64,000 nt of DNA, taken from NCBI RefSeq assembly GCF_004336745.1, contig NZ_SJXD01000025.1, positions 310,001-374,000 on the forward strand. Direction: 5' to 3'. Shown here one piece after another: positions 8,923 to 17,873 of the stretch (positions are counted from its first letter, which is position 1; the number at the start of each line of letters is the position of its first letter). Source of the stretch: Roseococcus sp. SYP-B2431 (GTDB lineage Bacteria > Pseudomonadota > Alphaproteobacteria > Acetobacterales > Acetobacteraceae). A program made the translations under genes and the position numbers. Under the pieces are notes generated by a model, which was given only the letters and a program-made list of their open reading frames with translations, was not told the DNA's origin and did not search any database.

Positions 8923-11742
8923 TCAGTTCCCGCTGCCCCGCGTGATGACGGCCAGCGCCGCCGCCGAGATCGCGAGCTGCCCCGCGACCTGCGTCATGTC
9001 GCGCAGAAAGCCCCAGCTCTCGAAGGGCGAGGGGTCGTTCGGCACGATCACGAGGCTGCCCGGCGGCACCGGCGGCCCGCCCTGCTGCCAGGAGCCGAGG
9101 CCAGCCGGCGCCGAAGTGCCGTTGGGCAGCACCAGGAAGGCGCGCGACTGGTCGGCGAAGCGCTGCGTCCCGCCCGCGGCGGTGACGTAGCGTGAGGCGC
9201 GCCAGCCGGTCACGAATTGCAGGCTGCCCGGGTTCTGCACCGAGCCGACCACCGTGACCTCGTTGGGCCGCTTGGGCATGACGACGAGATCGCCCGGCTC
9301 CATCAGCACGTCGAGATCGGGGCGGCCGGCCAGCACGACGGGATTGGCCTCGACCACCATGCGTCCGGCGGCGCGCGCCTCGCGCAGGGCGGCGGCCATC
9401 TCGCGCCCGGCGGCAACGGCGCCGGCGATGTCGGCGCCCTGCCGCGTGCCGACGACGGCCTGCCCGGCGGCGACCTGCATCAGCCCCGTCTCGAGCTCGC
9501 GCGCGGTGCGCTGAAAGCCCTCCTGCTGGCGGTTGCGCACGCTCTCGCGCGTGAAGACGGCGCCATAGGGATAGGCCTGCGGCGTCAGCCCGCCGGCACG
9601 GGCGATGAGCTCGGAAAGGCGCTCGCCGCGGCGGATGTCGTAGATGCCCGGCCGCTGGAACTCGCCCACCAGCGAGACCGGCCCCGTGTCGCGGTCGCCG
9701 AAGCCGCGGGGGATGCGGATGCCGTCGCGCGGCGAGAGCCGCACGGCCTGGAAGTTGCGGCTGCGCAGGTCGAGCAGGGTGCGGCTGAGGGGGATGGCGC
9801 TGGTCTGCTCGGTCGGCTCGCGCGCGAGCTCGATGGAGGAGAGGTCGGCCGTGTCGGTGACGCCGCCGGCCACCGCCAGCAGCGCGTCCAGGCCGGTGTT
9901 GTCGATGATCGGGTAGAGGCCGGGCAGCCGGGCCTCGCCGGTCAGCAGCACGGAATTGTCCAGCAGGAAGGTGAGCAGGGCCGGGTAGTCCAGGAAGACC
10001 TGCGGGCAGGGGAGGGCGCCGATCTCGGGGAAGCCGGCGACGCGCGCATGGCCGAAGCGCTGCGGCGAGGAGCGGGCGGCGATGGCGAGCTGGGTGAGGG
10101 CCGGGCAGTCGAGGCCGGCGGGGAGGCCGCTCCCGGTCTGCGGCCCACCCGGCGGCGGCGCGGCCGTGAAGCCCTGGGGGGGCGGGATCGGCGTGGCCCC
10201 GCGCGGCTGCGGCAGCGCGACGGGGAGCGTCGGCGGCACGGTGGAGGTCTCGGTCTCGCCGCGCAGGGCGCGCTGCACGGTGGGGCTGGAGAGCCAGAGC
10301 ACGTCGCTCAGCGCGAGAATGACCACGTCGTCCCCCTCGGCGAGCGGCAGGTCGGTGCGGCCCTGGAGCAGGGCGGCGAGGTCGAAGGGCTGGAAGCGCC
10401 GGCCGCGGCTGCGGGCGTCCACGCGCAGCACCACGGCCATGCGCGCATAGGGATCCGGCCGGACGAGGCGGGAATCGGCCAGCAGCCCGCGCAGGGAGGC
10501 GCCGCGCCCGCCCATGGCGCGGGTGGTCGGCTGGACCACATGGCCCGACAGGCGCAGCTGCTGCGACTGCACGTCCGAGCCGGGCTGGACCAGCAGCGCG
10601 TCGCCCCGGCGCATCGGCGTCGAGAGTGAGATCTCCCGGAAGGCACGGCGGCCCTCGCCGTCCGTGGTCTCCAGCAAGTAGCGGTTGCCGGTGGGCCGCA
10701 GCGCGTCGCCGGCCAGGCGCAGCATGGTGCCGAGGGGCGCCTGGGCACCGCCCGCCGGCAGCTCGTAGATGGCCGGCCGCGAAACCTCGCCGCCGAGCGC
10801 CACCACGCCGCCGATCGGCGGCACCAGGATGCGGTCGCCCTCGCGCAGCGTGAGGTCGGGGGCGGCGCCCTCGCCGGCGATGACGGGGTAGAGGTCCACG
10901 ATGCGCCGTCCGCCCGGCCCCTCGACGCGGACGGCCCGCAGCGAGCCCGACTTGCGGACGCCGCTCGCCGCCACCAGCGCGTCCAGGACATTGGCGAGCG
11001 GCGCGAGCGGCACGACGCCCGGCCGCGCCACCTCGCCGCCGACGAAGACCGTCACCTGGCGGAGCTGGCCGAGGGACAGGAAGACCTCGGAACCCTGAAG
11101 CTCGCGCTGGGCGCGGGATTCCAGCTCGCCGCGCAGGTCGCGCAGCGTGCGGCCGGCGGCGGCGATGGGCGGCAGGTCGGGCAGGATCAGCATGCCCTCG
11201 CGGGTGACGCGCGTGGTGATGTTCTGGCGCGAGCGGCCGCGTAGCGCGATCACCAGCTCGTCGTCGCGGCCGATCATGTAGTCGTCCGGCACGTTGCCGA
11301 ATGCATTGCCGACCGGCGCCCCGCCGGGGCCGGACCGGAAGGTGTCGTAGCCGAATTGCCGCAGCGGCTGGGTCAGGCGGTTGGCGAAGAATTGCTCGAC
11401 GGGCGAGAGCGGTTCCTCCGGCACGGCCGCCGGCGGCGGCGGGGGCGCCATCCCGGGCGGCGGCGGGTTCGCGCCGCGCGGCGGCGCAGGCGGCAGCGCC
11501 GGGCTCGGGCCGCCCAGCGGACGGCCGGCGCCGGCGTCGAGCAGGCGTTGCAGGATCTCCTGCTGGGCGCTGGGCGGCAGGCTTTGCAGCGGCGCGCCGC
11601 CGGGCAGGGTGGAAGGCAGCGACGGCGGTGCGAGAAGGGTAGAAGGATGATTCTGTGCCCGCGCGACCGGCATAGAAACCATCTGGACCAGCATCAGGCA
11701 CAGGATTGGAATAAATCGCGAGGGAAACTTATGCGATGGCAA
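8923..11742 (-). CDS. SLBB-domain polysaccharide export protein (Wza-like)
   Basis: This 939-residue protein begins with a signal peptide (residues about 1-29, ending MPVARAQ) and a Pro-rich linker (about 40-115). A Poly_export domain follows, with DYMIGRDDELVIALRG near residue 155, then repeated SLBB beta-grasp domains recognisable by VTVFVGGEVARPGVVPL, VVALGGEVSRPAIYELPAGG, LTGEARLPGLYPI, VSLVGEFQRPGIYDI and VTVVGSVQNPGSLQFV. The C-terminus carries a hydrophobic helix (AISAAALAVI). It should form the outer-membrane or periplasmic channel for an exopolysaccharide. At about 940 residues it is far longer than Wza (about 380) because of the extra SLBB repeats. It is divergent from the synthesis operon. 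Confidence 0.88.
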   Translation of the reverse strand: MPSHKFPSRFIPILCLMLVQMVSMPVARAQNHPSTLLAPPSLPSTLPGGAPLQSLPPSAQQEILQRLLDAGAGRPLGGPSPALPPAPPRGANPPPPGMAPPPPPAAVPEEPLSPVEQFFANRLTQPLRQFGYDTFRSGPGGAPVGNAFGNVPDDYMIGRDDELVIALRGRSRQNITTRVTREGMLILPDLPPIAAAGRTLRDLRGELESRAQRELQGSEVFLSLGQLRQVTVFVGGEVARPGVVPLAPLANVLDALVAASGVRKSGSLRAVRVEGPGGRRIVDLYPVIAGEGAAPDLTLREGDRILVPPIGGVVALGGEVSRPAIYELPAGGAQAPLGTMLRLAGDALRPTGNRYLLETTDGEGRRAFREISLSTPMRRGDALLVQPGSDVQSQQLRLSGHVVQPTTRAMGGRGASLRGLLADSRLVRPDPYARMAVVLRVDARSRGRRFQPFDLAALLQGRTDLPLAEGDDVVILALSDVLWLSSPTVQRALRGETETSTVPPTLPVALPQPRGATPIPPPQGFTAAPPPGGPQTGSGLPAGLDCPALTQLAIAARSSPQRFGHARVAGFPEIGALPCPQVFLDYPALLTFLLDNSVLLTGEARLPGLYPIIDNTGLDALLAVAGGVTDTADLSSIELAREPTEQTSAIPLSRTLLDLRSRNFQAVRLSPRDGIRIPRGFGDRDTGPVSLVGEFQRPGIYDIRRGERLSELIARAGGLTPQAYPYGAVFTRESVRNRQQEGFQRTARELETGLMQVAAGQAVVGTRQGADIAGAVAAGREMAAALREARAAGRMVVEANPVVLAGRPDLDVLMEPGDLVVMPKRPNEVTVVGSVQNPGSLQFVTGWRASRYVTAAGGTQRFADQSRAFLVLPNGTSAPAGLGSWQQGGPPVPPGSLVIVPNDPSPFESWGFLRDMTQVAGQLAISAAALAVITRGSGN

Positions 11743-11791
11743 CAGTCATTTACCTCACACTGGACATTGTGGATTTGGCCTGATTGCCTGC

Positions 11792-13450
11792 ATGCTTGCA
11801 ACCATGAGGGGTGGTCCGCTCTCGATTTCCTTTGACTGGCGGTTGCGGCTGGATGCGATGCTGCGCCTCGGGCCGCGGCCCGTGGTGCTGGCGCTGCTCG
11901 GACGCGGCGCCCTGACGCGCGCGATGGTGGCGGTGCGCCTCCGGGACCGGCTGTCCCCGGTTGCCCTTCGGGCGCCCTTCCCCGCAATTCCAGCCGCTGG
12001 CGGCTTCGACGCCGCGCTTCGGGCGGCGCGGCTCCGGCCCATGGCCGGGCCAGACATCCGCCCCCTTTGGGAGGCGAACCGCTGGGCCGAACTGCCGCGC
12101 CTCGCCTTGGCGGGCGAAGCAGCGCGGATGCCGGAACATCTCGCCGCCTGGTTCGCGGCCAATCCGCCCTATCGCGGCCCGAACTGGGGCTGCGGGCAGG
12201 AGGCCGCGCTGCGCGCGCTGCACCTCGCGCTCGCGGCGGCCCTGGCCGGGATGGAGCCCGATGCCGGGGCGATGCGCCTCCTGGCCCGGCGCATCGGCGC
12301 CAACCCCGCCTATGCCATGGCGCAGGACAACAACCATCCGATCTCCGAGGCGGCCGGGCTCCTCGTCTGCGGCCTCGCGACGGGTGAGGCCCGGATGGCG
12401 CGGCGCGGCGCGCGCCGGCTGGACGCGGCGGTCGCGCGGCTCGTCGCGCCGGACGGCAGCTTCGCCCAGCCGAGCCCGGCCTATCACCGCCTGCTGCTCG
12501 ACGTGGTTTCGGTGGCCGAGTGGCTGCGGCGGCGCGGCTCCGGCCCGCCGGCCGCGCCGGCCACCCGGGAGCGGATGGCGGCCGCGACGCGCTGGCTCCA
12601 CTTCCTTGCCTGCCCACAGACGGGGGCGCTGCCGCGCATCGGCCATCAGGACGGCTCGCATTTCGCCGACCTGTCCGGCGCTGGGCCGGAGGATGCGCGC
12701 GCCAGCCTGGAGCGCGCGGCGCGGCTCTTCTGCGGGGCCTCGGCCGGGTGGCGCCAGGATCCCGGCTGCGCGGCGATGGGCCTGCCGGCGCCGGAGGACA
12801 CCCTCCCGGAACCGGGCGACTGGGCGAGCCTCGGCTTCCTGGCGCGGCGCAGCGGAGGGGCGCGCGCCATCATCCGCACCGGCCCGCTGCGCTTCCGCCC
12901 GGGCCACGCGGATCTGCTGCACCTCGACCTCTGGGTCGGGGCGAAGAACCTGCTCCGCGACGGCGGAACGGGCGCCTACAACCCGCAGGATCCCGGCTGG
13001 ATCCCCTATTTCCAGGGCGCCCGGGCGCATAACACCATCGGCTTCGACGGTGAGGACCAGATGCCCCGCCTCGGGCCCTTCCTCTTCGCGCATTGGCCGG
13101 AAACGGGCGCGCTGCCCGAGGGAGGCTGGCTGCGGGACTGGCGCGGCCGCTTCCACGCGCGGGAGGTCTTCGCCACGGCCGAGGGGTACCGGATCGAGGA
13201 CCGCGTCGGCGGCCCCTTCCGCGAGGCCGTGCTGCGCTGGCGGCTGGCGCCGGGCGGCGGCTGGCGGCCGACGCGCGACGGCGTGGAAGGGCCGCTGCGC
13301 CTGTCCATATCGGGCGACGCGGCCATCGCCTTCAGCCTCGTCGAGGGGCAGGAAAGCCTCGCCTATGGCAAAGCCAGCCCGCTGCCGGTGCTGGAAGCGC
13401 GCATCGGCCCCGGCGCGACGCGCGTCACGACCCTCATCCGCCTGTCATGA
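11792..13450 (+). CDS. Heparinase II/III family polysaccharide lyase
   Basis: The 552-residue protein has an alpha-helical N-terminal toroid region with ANPPYRGPNWGCGQEA and DNNHPISEAAGLLV (likely substrate-binding Asn/His). Its C-terminal beta domain includes GTGAYNPQDPGWIPYF, then GARAHNTIGFDGEDQ, a motif shared by heparinase II/III-like lyases. Lyases of this type cut uronate-containing polysaccharides. Found at the head of an exopolysaccharide operon, it may trim or release the polymer. No clear signal peptide is visible, so its location is uncertain. The start at 11792 is the first in frame; ATG at 11804 is an alternative. It diverges from the SLBB gene by only 49 bases. Confidence 0.82.
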   Translation: MLATMRGGPLSISFDWRLRLDAMLRLGPRPVVLALLGRGALTRAMVAVRLRDRLSPVALRAPFPAIPAAGGFDAALRAARLRPMAGPDIRPLWEANRWAELPRLALAGEAARMPEHLAAWFAANPPYRGPNWGCGQEAALRALHLALAAALAGMEPDAGAMRLLARRIGANPAYAMAQDNNHPISEAAGLLVCGLATGEARMARRGARRLDAAVARLVAPDGSFAQPSPAYHRLLLDVVSVAEWLRRRGSGPPAAPATRERMAAATRWLHFLACPQTGALPRIGHQDGSHFADLSGAGPEDARASLERAARLFCGASAGWRQDPGCAAMGLPAPEDTLPEPGDWASLGFLARRSGGARAIIRTGPLRFRPGHADLLHLDLWVGAKNLLRDGGTGAYNPQDPGWIPYFQGARAHNTIGFDGEDQMPRLGPFLFAHWPETGALPEGGWLRDWRGRFHAREVFATAEGYRIEDRVGGPFREAVLRWRLAPGGGWRPTRDGVEGPLRLSISGDAAIAFSLVEGQESLAYGKASPLPVLEARIGPGATRVTTLIRLS

Positions 13451-14376
13451 CGCTGGACGAGCTCCTGCGCGGGCTGTGGCGACAGGCCGGCCGGATCGCG
13501 CTGGCCGTGCTGCTGCTCTATGCCGGCGCGGCGACGGTCGTCTGGAACTGGCCGCGCAGCTACGTCGCCTCGGCCATCGTGGCGCCGGCCGAGACCACCG
13601 GCATCGCCACCTCGGCGCTGCTGACGCCCGCGCCCTTCCTGCAGCCCTCGCTGCTCGACCAGCGGCCCGGCGGGAACTTCGCCGTCTATCTCGCGGCGCT
13701 GCGCGCGCCCGAGGCCGCGGCGGCCATGGCCCGGGAGACCAGCCTGCCCGCCGAGCTGGAGGCGCGCCGCGCGGCGCTCCCCCTCGGCCCCGTCCGCCGC
13801 GCCCTGGGCCTGCGGATGACGGCCGATGCCGACGACGTGCTGACCTTCCTGGAGCGCAACTTCGCCGCCACGCCCTCGCTGACCTCCGTCACCTGGACGC
13901 TGGAACTGGTGCATCGCGACCGCGCCACCGCGCTCGACGTGCTGCAGCGCCTGCATGCCGTGGCCGAAGGCCGCGTGCGGCAGACGCTGGCCGAGCTCGC
14001 CCAGCGCCGCATCGTCGCCCTGGAGGCGCGGCTGCGCATCGAGCCCGATCTCTTCCTGCGCAACACGCTCTATGAGTTGCTGGCGCAGCAGCAACGCGCG
14101 GCGCTGGTGGTCTCGGCGGACGAGGCGGCCGCGGCGCGCCTCGTCTCCGTCCCGGTGGTGGAGCTGCGGCCTTCGGTGCCCAACCGGCCGCTGCTGCTGG
14201 TCCTGCTGGCGCTGGCGATCCCGGGGGCGGTGACCCTCTTCGCCGCCTGCCGGCTCCTGCTGCGCGGCCGCGAGGAGTGGCGACCGCCGGTCTGGCCGCG
14301 ACCGCCGGCGCGGGAGCGGATCGAGCCGGTGCTCGCGCGCAGGCCGGCCTCCACGACGCCCGGCGACGGCGGGTGA
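13447..14376 (+). CDS. Wzz-like polysaccharide chain-length/co-polymerase protein
   Basis: The 309-residue inner-membrane protein has two transmembrane segments (about 17-36, and about 240-262, PLLLVLLALAIPGAVTLF) flanking a periplasmic helical domain, the Wzz arrangement. The text before the second segment, VELRPSVPNRPLLL, resembles the proline-rich motif of Wzz proteins. No Walker-type tyrosine kinase domain follows, so it is not a full Wzc. Its ATG overlaps the heparinase stop by 4 bases and its stop overlaps the next GTG start by 4, which indicates tight coupling. Confidence 0.75.
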   Translation: MTLDELLRGLWRQAGRIALAVLLLYAGAATVVWNWPRSYVASAIVAPAETTGIATSALLTPAPFLQPSLLDQRPGGNFAVYLAALRAPEAAAAMARETSLPAELEARRAALPLGPVRRALGLRMTADADDVLTFLERNFAATPSLTSVTWTLELVHRDRATALDVLQRLHAVAEGRVRQTLAELAQRRIVALEARLRIEPDLFLRNTLYELLAQQQRAALVVSADEAAAARLVSVPVVELRPSVPNRPLLLVLLALAIPGAVTLFAACRLLLRGREEWRPPVWPRPPARERIEPVLARRPASTTPGDGG

Positions 14377-15575
14377 GGGCGCTGCCGGTCCTCGGCGGGA
14401 TGGCCGGGCTCGCCGCGGCGGCGATGCACTTCGCCGGCGCGCTGAAATCCACCCCGGCCGTGGCGGCACTGCCCCTCGACGTCACGGCGCTGGCGGCCGT
14501 CGGGTTGCTGGCGCTGCTGCCCTTGCTCCTGGCCGGCCACCGATGGGTGCTGGCGCCGGGTCTGGGCCTGCCGCTCGCCGCCTGCGGCGCCCTCTGGGCC
14601 TGGTGGGGGATCGCCGCGACCTGGAGCCCCTGGAGTGAGGGCGTCGCCGACCGCCTGCCGGAGATCATGGTGATCGGGCCCGCGATGGTGGCCGCGGGGC
14701 TGGCGATCGGCGCGGAGCCGGCGGCGCGGCGGGTCTTCCTGGATGCGGCGATCGGGCTCGGGATCTTCGTCGGCGCCTCGGTGGCCTGGGGCATCGCGAG
14801 CGATGCGGTGGTGCTGGGCGGTCGGATCGGGGCGGATCCGACGCGCGTGCGCGTGCAGTACCAGGTGGCGGGCCTCGCCATCGCCTGCGCGGCCGGGCTC
14901 GTGGCGCTGCGCGCGACGGGAGCGGGCGGGTGGCGGCGGATCGCCTGGTTCGGCGGGCTCGCGGCGCTGGCGGCAGCGGTGCTGCTGCCGGGCGGGCGCG
15001 CGGCGTTCCTGTCGCTCGGCCTTACCGTCGCGCTGGCGCCGGCCCTGCGATGGGGGCTGCAAGGGCGGGTCGCGCCGGCGCTGCTCTGGCTGGCTGCGGC
15101 GCCGCTCTGTGCCGCGGCCGCGCTGGGCGTGCTGCTGCTCGATCCCGGGCGGGCCGCCGATCTCGCGACGCTGGAGCGGCTGACGCGCGAGACGGGCGGC
15201 GTGGATTCCGCGCGCGCCATCCTCTGGAGCGAGGCTTGGCGCTGGGGCGGCGTCTGGGGGCTGGGGCCGGGCGGCTTCCCGGTGTCGGCGGGCCTCGGGC
15301 AGGATCGCGGCCTGCATCCGCACAACCATGCGATCGAGGCGATGGTCGAGGGCGGCGCGGTGGGGCTGCTGCTCTGGCTGGCGGCCTTCGGCGGCGCCGC
15401 GCTCTTCATGCTGTCGCGGCTTCCGCGCGTGGAGCCGGACCGCGCGGCGGCGATCCTGGCGCTGACCCTGCCGCTCGCGCTGACCGCGATGGTCTCGACG
15501 GATCTGGGCAACCGGATGACGTGGTTCGCGCTGGGGCTCGGGCTTTCGCTCGGCGTGGAGGCGCGGCGTGTATAG
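14373..15575 (+). CDS. O-antigen ligase/Wzy-type polymerase
   Basis: The roughly 400-residue polytopic membrane protein has about 10-11 hydrophobic helices. Near residues 290-315 it carries a large loop with GVWGLGPGGFPVSAG then LHPHNHAIEAMVEGGAVGLLL. The HNHAIE region matches the WaaL/Wzy_C (PF04932) signature, which polymerises or ligates undecaprenyl-linked sugar units. The start is GTG at 14373, overlapping the Wzz stop (GTGA). It overlaps the next gene by 8 bases. Polymerase is favoured over ligase by its Wzz neighbour. Confidence 0.82.
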   Translation: MRALPVLGGMAGLAAAAMHFAGALKSTPAVAALPLDVTALAAVGLLALLPLLLAGHRWVLAPGLGLPLAACGALWAWWGIAATWSPWSEGVADRLPEIMVIGPAMVAAGLAIGAEPAARRVFLDAAIGLGIFVGASVAWGIASDAVVLGGRIGADPTRVRVQYQVAGLAIACAAGLVALRATGAGGWRRIAWFGGLAALAAAVLLPGGRAAFLSLGLTVALAPALRWGLQGRVAPALLWLAAAPLCAAAALGVLLLDPGRAADLATLERLTRETGGVDSARAILWSEAWRWGGVWGLGPGGFPVSAGLGQDRGLHPHNHAIEAMVEGGAVGLLLWLAAFGGAALFMLSRLPRVEPDRAAAILALTLPLALTAMVSTDLGNRMTWFALGLGLSLGVEARRV

Positions 15576-16152
15576 GCGCTGGGGCAAGCGGGGCTTCGAT
15601 CTGGCCGCGGCGTCGCTGCTGCTGATCCTGGCGGCGCCCGCGATGGCCGTGGTCGCGCTGCTGGTGCGCGCGCGCCTCGGCGCGCCGGTGCTGTTCCGGC
15701 AGCGTCGCGCGGGCTGCGAGGGCGTGCCCTTCGAGGTGCTGAAATTCCGCACCATGCGCGACGGGCCGGGCGACGACGCCGATCGCCTCACGCCGCTCGG
15801 GCGCCTCCTGCGCGCCACCGCGCTCGACGAGCTGCCGCAGCTGCACAAGGTGCTGCGCGGCGAGATGAGCCTGGTCGGCCCCCGCCCGCTGCTGCCGGAG
15901 TATGCGCCGCATTACACGCCACGCCAGGCGACGCGGCTGTCCGTGCGGCCGGGCCTCTGCGGCCTCGCGCAGTCGAAGGGCCGCAACGGCGTGCCCTGGG
16001 AGGAGCGGCTGGAATGGGATGCGCTCTACGTCGAGCGCATCACCCTCGCGGGCGACCTGCGCATCCTGTGGGATTGCGCGTGCGTGCTGGTGCGCGGCGA
16101 GGGCGTGAGCATGCCGGGCCATGCCACCATGGCCCGCTTCGACCGCAGCTGA
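15568..16152 (+). CDS. Initiating bacterial sugar transferase (phosphoglycosyltransferase)
   Basis: The 194-residue monotopic phosphoglycosyltransferase has an N-terminal re-entrant hydrophobic segment (about 10-32). The conserved blocks are VLKFRTMRDG, the catalytic Asp-Glu in TALDELPQL, SLVGPRPLLPEY and VRPGLCGLAQ. It transfers a sugar phosphate to undecaprenyl phosphate to start repeat-unit assembly. It is the short PglC-type core, without the extra N-terminal helices of WbaP. Its start is GTG, overlapping the polymerase gene by 8 bases. It is the last gene of the operon, convergent with the RidA gene only 3 bases away. Confidence 0.9.
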   Translation: MYRRWGKRGFDLAAASLLLILAAPAMAVVALLVRARLGAPVLFRQRRAGCEGVPFEVLKFRTMRDGPGDDADRLTPLGRLLRATALDELPQLHKVLRGEMSLVGPRPLLPEYAPHYTPRQATRLSVRPGLCGLAQSKGRNGVPWEERLEWDALYVERITLAGDLRILWDCACVLVRGEGVSMPGHATMARFDRS

Positions 16153-16155
16153 TGG

Positions 16156-16560
16156 TCAGTCGACGACGGCGATGGCCTCGATCTCCACGAGCCATTCCGG
16201 CGCCGCCAGCGCCGCGACGCCGACCAGCGTGCTGGCGGGCGGCGCCGCCCGGCCGGCAAAGAACTCGCCGCGCACCTTGCCGATGACGGCGCGCATCTCG
16301 GGCTTGTAGTCCACGACGTAGGTGGTGATCTTCACGACATCGGCGAAGCTCGCGCCTCCGGCGGTCAGCGCCTTGCCGAGATTCGCCATCACCTGCTTCG
16401 TCTGCGCCTCGAGATCGCCGCTGCCGACGAGCGCCCCGTTCTCGTCGACGGCGACCTGCCCGGCCGTGTAGATCGTCCGCGCGCCCGAGGCGACGGCGGC
16501 ATGCGAATAGGACGGCGTCCTCATCAGCCCGGGGGCGGGCGGGTATTCCGTGGCGCTCAT
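16156..16560 (-). CDS. RidA family protein (reactive imine deaminase-like)
   Basis: The 134-residue protein has the YjgF/RidA fold signatures YTAGQVAVDENG near residue 32, QTKQVMANLGKAL, and the C-terminal ALAAPEWLVEIEAIAVV. RidA proteins hydrolyse reactive enamine/imine intermediates from PLP enzymes. The usual C-terminal arginine in the R-x-x-V-E motif is not obvious here (PEWLVEIE), so the member may have another activity. It lies 34 bases upstream (in map terms) of the dnaQ stop and may be a separate unit. Confidence 0.85.
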   Translation of the reverse strand: MSATEYPPAPGLMRTPSYSHAAVASGARTIYTAGQVAVDENGALVGSGDLEAQTKQVMANLGKALTAGGASFADVVKITTYVVDYKPEMRAVIGKVRGEFFAGRAAPPASTLVGVAALAAPEWLVEIEAIAVVD

Positions 16561-16594
16561 GGATCGTTCTCGCTGAAGGGGAGCCGATCCTGGA

Positions 16595-17272
16595 CTACAG
16601 CTCCAGCTTCTTCCAGAGCGGATCCTTGATCTTGGCCAGGAAGGCGTCGAAGCGCGCCAGCTGCTCCTCCGAGACGAGGATCGGCCGGGGCGTGCGCGGC
16701 GCGCTCTCCTCGCGCAGCATGGCCTGCACCACCGGCGCCGAGCCCAGCACCAGCCCCGGCTGACGCCCGCCCCGCAGCTCCAGATAGACCTCCGCCAGCA
16801 GCTTCACGTCGAGCAGGGCGTTGTGCGTCGTGCGCTGCGAGAGGTCGATGGCGAAGCGCCGGCACAGCGCGTCCAGGCTGTTCTGCGCGCCGGGGAAGGT
16901 GGTGCGCGCCAGCACCAGGGAATCCACCATCCGCGCGGGGTTCAGCGCGGGCCTGCCGCAGCGGATCAGCTCGGCGTCGAGGTGCTTGAAGTCGAAGGGC
17001 GCGTTGTGGGCGACGATGGGGGAATCGCCCAGGAACTCCAGCATCGCCTCGGCCGCGTCGGCGAAGAGCGGCTTGCCCTCGAGGTCCAGGCGCGTGAAGC
17101 CGTGCACGCGCGTGGCCTCCGGCGGCACGTCCCGCTGCGGGTCGATGAGCGTGTGGAAGACCCGGCCCGTGGGCATGAGGTTCACGATCTCGATCGCCGC
17201 GATTTCGAGGATGCGGTGGCCCTCGCTCGGCTCGAAGCCCGTGGTCTCGGTGTCAAGGACGATCTCACGCAT
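16595..17272 (-). CDS. dnaQ: DNA polymerase III epsilon subunit (3'-5' exonuclease)
   Basis: The 225-residue protein proofreads for DNA polymerase III. Exo I is seen in VLDTETTGF (residues 5-13), Exo II in IVAHNAPFDFKHLDAEL (about 88-104), and Exo III as HNALLDVKLLAEVY (about 150-163), with the catalytic His and Asp. A C-terminal tail of about 60 residues would carry the alpha-subunit-binding part. Its ATG overlaps the coaE stop by 8 bases. It is last in an aroE-coaE-dnaQ order common in alphaproteobacteria. Confidence 0.93.
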   Translation of the reverse strand: MREIVLDTETTGFEPSEGHRILEIAAIEIVNLMPTGRVFHTLIDPQRDVPPEATRVHGFTRLDLEGKPLFADAAEAMLEFLGDSPIVAHNAPFDFKHLDAELIRCGRPALNPARMVDSLVLARTTFPGAQNSLDALCRRFAIDLSQRTTHNALLDVKLLAEVYLELRGGRQPGLVLGSAPVVQAMLREESAPRTPRPILVSEEQLARFDAFLAKIKDPLWKKLEL

Positions 17273-17873
17273 GGCGCGGCTTTCCCCCCGTTTCCGTCTT
17301 TACCAGGCGGCGGACGGCGGCTTCGGCATGGCGGCGCGAGAGGCCGGTGCGGATGACGACATCGGCGCGGCGGCGCTTCTCCGCATCGGGCATCTGCCGG
17401 GCGCGGATGGCGGCCAGCCGCTCCTCCGTCATGCCGCGGCGCGCCAGCACGCGCGCGCGCTGCACGGCGGCCGGCGCGGAGACGACGAGGATGCGGTCGA
17501 ACTCCGAGAGGTCGTGCCGCGTCTCGAAGAGCAGCGGGATGTCGAGCACGACCAGGCGCGTGCCGCGCCCGCGCTCGCGGCCCAGGAAGCGGCGCTGCTC
17601 GTCGCGCACCAGCGGATGCATGATGGCCTCCAGCCGGCGCAGCGCGGCCGGATCGCCCAGCACCGCCGCGCGCAGCCGCTCGCGCAGCACCGCGCCGTCC
17701 CGCACCGTGCCCGGGAAGGCGCGCTCGATCGCGCGCACGGCGCGGCCGCCTTTGGCCTGCAGCGCATGCACGGCGGCATCGGCGTCGAAGACCGGCACGC
17801 CGAGCCGCCGGAAGGCGCCCGCCGCGGTGGACTTCCCCATGCCGATGCTGCCGGTGAGCCCCCAGATTCTCAT
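17265..17873 (-). CDS. coaE: Dephospho-CoA kinase
   Basis: The 202-residue enzyme phosphorylates dephospho-CoA, the last step of coenzyme A synthesis. The P-loop GLTGSIGMGKST lies at residues 5-16, followed by the FDADAAVH substrate motif (about 29-36) and VLDIPLLFET near residue 106. Length and motif order are normal for the family. It overlaps aroE by 4 bases and dnaQ by 8, so it sits inside a coupled operon. Confidence 0.93.
   Translation of the reverse strand: MRIWGLTGSIGMGKSTAAGAFRRLGVPVFDADAAVHALQAKGGRAVRAIERAFPGTVRDGAVLRERLRAAVLGDPAALRRLEAIMHPLVRDEQRRFLGRERGRGTRLVVLDIPLLFETRHDLSEFDRILVVSAPAAVQRARVLARRGMTEERLAAIRARQMPDAEKRRRADVVIRTGLSRRHAEAAVRRLVKTETGGKPRHA

Noticed and set aside
6578-11701. 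A 1707-codon open frame covering both export genes
   Set aside because: The 5' two-thirds is antisense-like shadow sequence inside the SLBB gene frame; the real gene begins at 8797 with a signal peptide.
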